Source of the DNA: Brachynemurus nebulosus | Lineage: Eukaryota > Arthropoda > Insecta > Neuroptera > Myrmeleontidae | Length of the DNA stretch: 64,000 nt | Direction of reading: 5' to 3' | NCBI GenBank assembly: GCA_035578155.1 | Contig: JAPWDM010000015.1 | Span: 8,120,709 to 8,184,708 of the forward strand | In this document: positions 61,643 to 64,000 of the stretch, one piece after another | Layout of the letters: each line of letters opens with the position of its first letter | Position numbering within the stretch: the stretch's first letter is position 1 | Program-made: the position numbers and the translations under genes | The notes under the pieces: generated by a model | Told to the model about the DNA's origin: nothing | Seen by the model: the letters and a program-made list of their open reading frames with translations, nothing else | Databases searched by the model: none

Positions 61643-64000
61643 CAGGGCCGTCTTAACGTATGTGGGGGCCCCTGGGCACAGTAAGTTTGGGGGCCCCTTT
61701 TAAAAGCTGAAAACCAGAAAAACAAAAAAAAGAAAACATCAGGAACTAAAAAAAAAATTAGTTGACAATTATTTAATGACTTTATTGATACAACTCTATA
61801 GAAACGTTTCATCGCACACATTTAGGGTAAAGGCCTATACTTTTTTATATAAATATGAAAAGTGCTGTAAATATATAAAACGTAAAAATAAATTATTTTG
61901 ACTTAAATTTTATAAATTTATACATAAAAAAAATTATTTTACTTAAGAATTTATTATCACAAATAAATAACTAAATCATTAAAAAAATTAATGTTTGTTA
62001 CTTTGTAATAGGTATATCTTATATTATTTATATAATAACGTTCAAAACAGTTTCCAATGTATAGGAAAACTTCACAATATTTGGACATATAGCATATTTT
62101 TAAGTATAATTAAGTTAATCACTTTAGCACTGCACTGATATTAATGGTTTTTTTCTTGACTTCTGGAAAGCAAAATCTTCAATTACGTCATCGAATTCCA
62201 GTTCTTGTAGAATATCACTTTCGATACACATAATTGATAAATTGTTAAGTCTTTCTTGTAACATTGTCGTCCTTAATTCGTTCTTTATTCTTCTCAGCCT
62301 TGAAAATGAACGCTCTCCACTGCAGTTGGTGATCATTAGACATAAAAATATTCTTGTGGCAATTTCCACATTTGGAAATATCTCTTCTAATTTGTCTGTT
62401 TTTATTAGTTTATGTAAGGCAGATATACTTAAATTACTGTTTACTTGATTTTTCAAATACTGCTTTAAATGATCACATTCAGATTTGAGTTCATCAGCGT
62501 TAATGTCCTCATGATAAAATTCTGCAAATTCTTTGCATTTGCTTTTCAACTGACTCGGTTCGATTGTATTCAACTGAGAAAGAAATTCAAAACGTTGGTT
62601 AACTCCCTTGTATGATTCCGATCGTTGCTTTAACTGAATACTTAGTGTATCGATCATAGGAATAAACGTTTCTACTTTAAATTTTTCCTTGCCAAATAAG
62701 TGTACACTTTCTGACGACTCGTCAAAAAATGTGATACGCGTGCTACGATTTCTTTTTCTTTGACAATTATCTTTGTATTCGGCATCTGGATTCTTTTCTT
62801 TGGCTGCCGATTCGTAAAGGTCGAAATTATTTCGTGCGTTACTGATGAAATCAGCAAGAGATCCAAAAATTTTCGTTGCAGTGTCCATTGTGAGGGTGTT
62901 TTTTTGCAAGCTTACGCTTGCTTTGTTAATAATTTGAAGTAGGTCATTCCATATCTCCGTTAGGATAATCATCTCTAGTTTTTCCATTTTTTTGCTGAGA
63001 CTTTGGGCCTCGTTTCTAATTTCTGCTGGTTGATCTGTGTTTTTGGAAATTGATGTTAAAGCCTCCAAAATATGTTCGTAACCATTGCGTAAAGCATTAA
63101 CCGCATCGGCACGTGCAGACCACCTGGTTTCACAGAGACATTTTAAAACTTTATTTGTACCCAAAGATTCTGTTAGTATATTCCATCGATAAGTCGAAGC
63201 AGAGAAAAAGCTATATAATTTTTGGACAAACTGGAAGTATGCTACCGCTTCTAAAACAGACCCCACAGCCTGAACGCCAACCAAATTTAGTGAATGTGCC
63301 GCACATGGGACAAAAAGAGCAAATTCACATTTTTCTTTTATTCTTTTTTGTAAGCCTGAATATATTCCAGCCATATTTGGTGCATTATCGTAACTCTGCC
63401 CTCGGCAATCCTTTATCGAAATATTATGGCTTTCTAAAAAATTCAAAACCGTTTTTTCTAGATATTGAGCCTTATGTTCTTTAATAGGTAAAAACTGCAA
63501 AAATCTTTCAACAGGCACTTCGTCTTTTACATATCGGACGATGAAGGTCAACTGATCGACATGCGAGAGATCGGGTGTGGAATCCACGCTTATTGAATAA
63601 TATTTTGTTGTCTTTAGTTCATTGACAATCGTAGCCAGTACTTTCTTTCCCATTATATTAATAAATTCGTTGCAAACATTAGCAGACAAATAGGAAGTAT
63701 TTCCTTTTCCGCGATTTCCGCAATTTTTTATATGATCAGCAAGGAACGGATCAAATTCGCTAAGTAATTCTAAGCATCCCAAGTAATTTCCATTGTTTTG
63801 CGATCCCAAAATTTCGTTGTCACCACGAAATCCTAATCCTCTTGAAGCTAAAAATTTTACAACCGCCACAATCCTTTTCAGTACATTCTTCCAATAATTT
63901 ACTTGTGTATTGTATTGCGATAGTAAGTCACAATCCACTCGACCAGCCGTTTTGCTTCGCGCGACATAAGTCATCATAAATTGTCTATGCAGTGAACTAT
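61643..64000 (-). mobile_element. hAT element, 3' part (continues past the window)
   Basis: The terminus CAGGGCCGTCTTAACG at 61643 is followed by gggggcccctgggcacagta, the typical end of a hAT group whose terminal CAGGGCCG... runs into GGGGCCC...GGGCAC. The transposase gene lies inward on the minus strand. The other end is outside the window, so the 8-bp duplication cannot be checked. Confidence 0.8.
62124..64000 (-). CDS. hAT transposase (DUF4371/ZMYM1-like), 5' partial
   Basis: The frame is open from the window edge to a stop at 62124. The first internal ATG is at 63977, but the frame continues upstream (LHRQFMMTYV), so this is not necessarily the start. The RNase H-fold region has ISVDSTPDLSHVDQLTFI (first Asp), CRGQSYDNAPNMAGIYSGLQ (second Asp) and PCAAHSLNLV, with an alpha-helical insertion. 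The C-terminal hAT dimerisation segment is IATRIFLCLMITNCSGERSF...RIKNELRTTM...LNNLSIMCIE. No stops over 617 residues, so it may be functional. Domain order matches arthropod proteins often labelled zinc finger MYM-type 1-like. The N-terminal TTF/BED-type finger would lie beyond the window. Confidence 0.85.
   Translation of the reverse strand, partial: SSLHRQFMMTYVARSKTAGRVDCDLLSQYNTQVNYWKNVLKRIVAVVKFLASRGLGFRGDNEILGSQNNGNYLGCLELLSEFDPFLADHIKNCGNRGKGNTSYLSANVCNEFINIMGKKVLATIVNELKTTKYYSISVDSTPDLSHVDQLTFIVRYVKDEVPVERFLQFLPIKEHKAQYLEKTVLNFLESHNISIKDCRGQSYDNAPNMAGIYSGLQKRIKEKCEFALFVPCAAHSLNLVGVQAVGSVLEAVAYFQFVQKLYSFFSASTYRWNILTESLGTNKVLKCLCETRWSARADAVNALRNGYEHILEALTSISKNTDQPAEIRNEAQSLSKKMEKLEMIILTEIWNDLLQIINKASVSLQKNTLTMDTATKIFGSLADFISNARNNFDLYESAAKEKNPDAEYKDNCQRKRNRSTRITFFDESSESVHLFGKEKFKVETFIPMIDTLSIQLKQRSESYKGVNQRFEFLSQLNTIEPSQLKSKCKEFAEFYHEDINADELKSECDHLKQYLKNQVNSNLSISALHKLIKTDKLEEIFPNVEIATRIFLCLMITNCSGERSFSRLRRIKNELRTTMLQERLNNLSIMCIESDILQELEFDDVIEDFAFQKSRKKPLISVQC

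Noticed and set aside
61643..61700. Host promoter from the G-rich stretch
   Set aside because: The CAGGGCC...GGGGGCCCCTGGGCAC pattern is the terminus of the hAT element and points to its transposase.

Overview
This is an AT-rich stretch of animal nuclear DNA, almost certainly from an insect. I infer that from short GT-AG introns, long (AT)n tracts, a C2H2 zinc-finger gene, and the families of mobile elements present (errantivirus-like Ty3/gypsy with env, Jockey/CR1-type LINE, IS630/Tc1/mariner, hAT, P, piggyBac, Transib). I cannot name the order or species. Nearly everything recognisable is a transposable element (TE) or a repeat. The only candidate ordinary host gene is a truncated zinc-finger gene at 23.3-24.5 kb.

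0-17 kb. A DNA transposon at about 3.2-6.8 kb carries a two-exon gene for a 700-residue protein. It belongs to the uncharacterised arthropod proteins I believe are catalogued as DUF7869. Two broken N-terminal relatives lie at 2.2-3.06 kb and 16.6-17.0 kb, both on the minus strand. Two copies of one dispersed repeat (9.36 and 13.56 kb) were each hit independently by a P-type miniature element (8-bp target duplications). One of these keeps the start of a THAP domain; the other was hit again by a TTAA-flanked piggyBac-type MITE. A 695-bp element with long terminal inverted repeats (TIRs) and a 9-bp duplication (Mutator-like) sits between them.

17-32 kb. A large palindrome built round (AT)n/(TG)n (18.5-21.8 kb) holds a 2,094-bp insertion in one arm only, so the other arm preserves the empty site. 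The zinc-finger gene follows, then a 2,193-bp foldback element with arms of about 1 kb. Next comes a six-exon minus-strand gene for an IS630/Tc1/mariner-type transposase with one homopolymer frameshift.

32-53 kb. Two decayed minus-strand Ty3/gypsy elements. The first (32.95-37.1 kb) has a 3' LTR, a broken env resembling glycoproteins taken from chuvirus-like RNA viruses, and part of pol. The second (38.5-52.9 kb) is a nest. Its env is interrupted by a complete 3.2-kb mariner-type element whose transposase has a D-to-E spacing of 83 residues. Its pol is interrupted by a LINE, which is interrupted by a TTAA-flanked element, which is interrupted by a TA-flanked MITE.

53-64 kb. Tandem ~100-bp units carry TAGATGGCGCTG boxes (CTCF-like). 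A 0.65-0.77-kb satellite-like repeat surrounds a decayed Transib transposase, the family related to RAG1. Then come a minisatellite arranged as a giant inverted repeat, a tRNA-derived SINE, and the 3' part of a hAT element whose DUF4371-type transposase runs off the right edge.

All calls come from reading the sequence and family knowledge. No alignment or database search was run.
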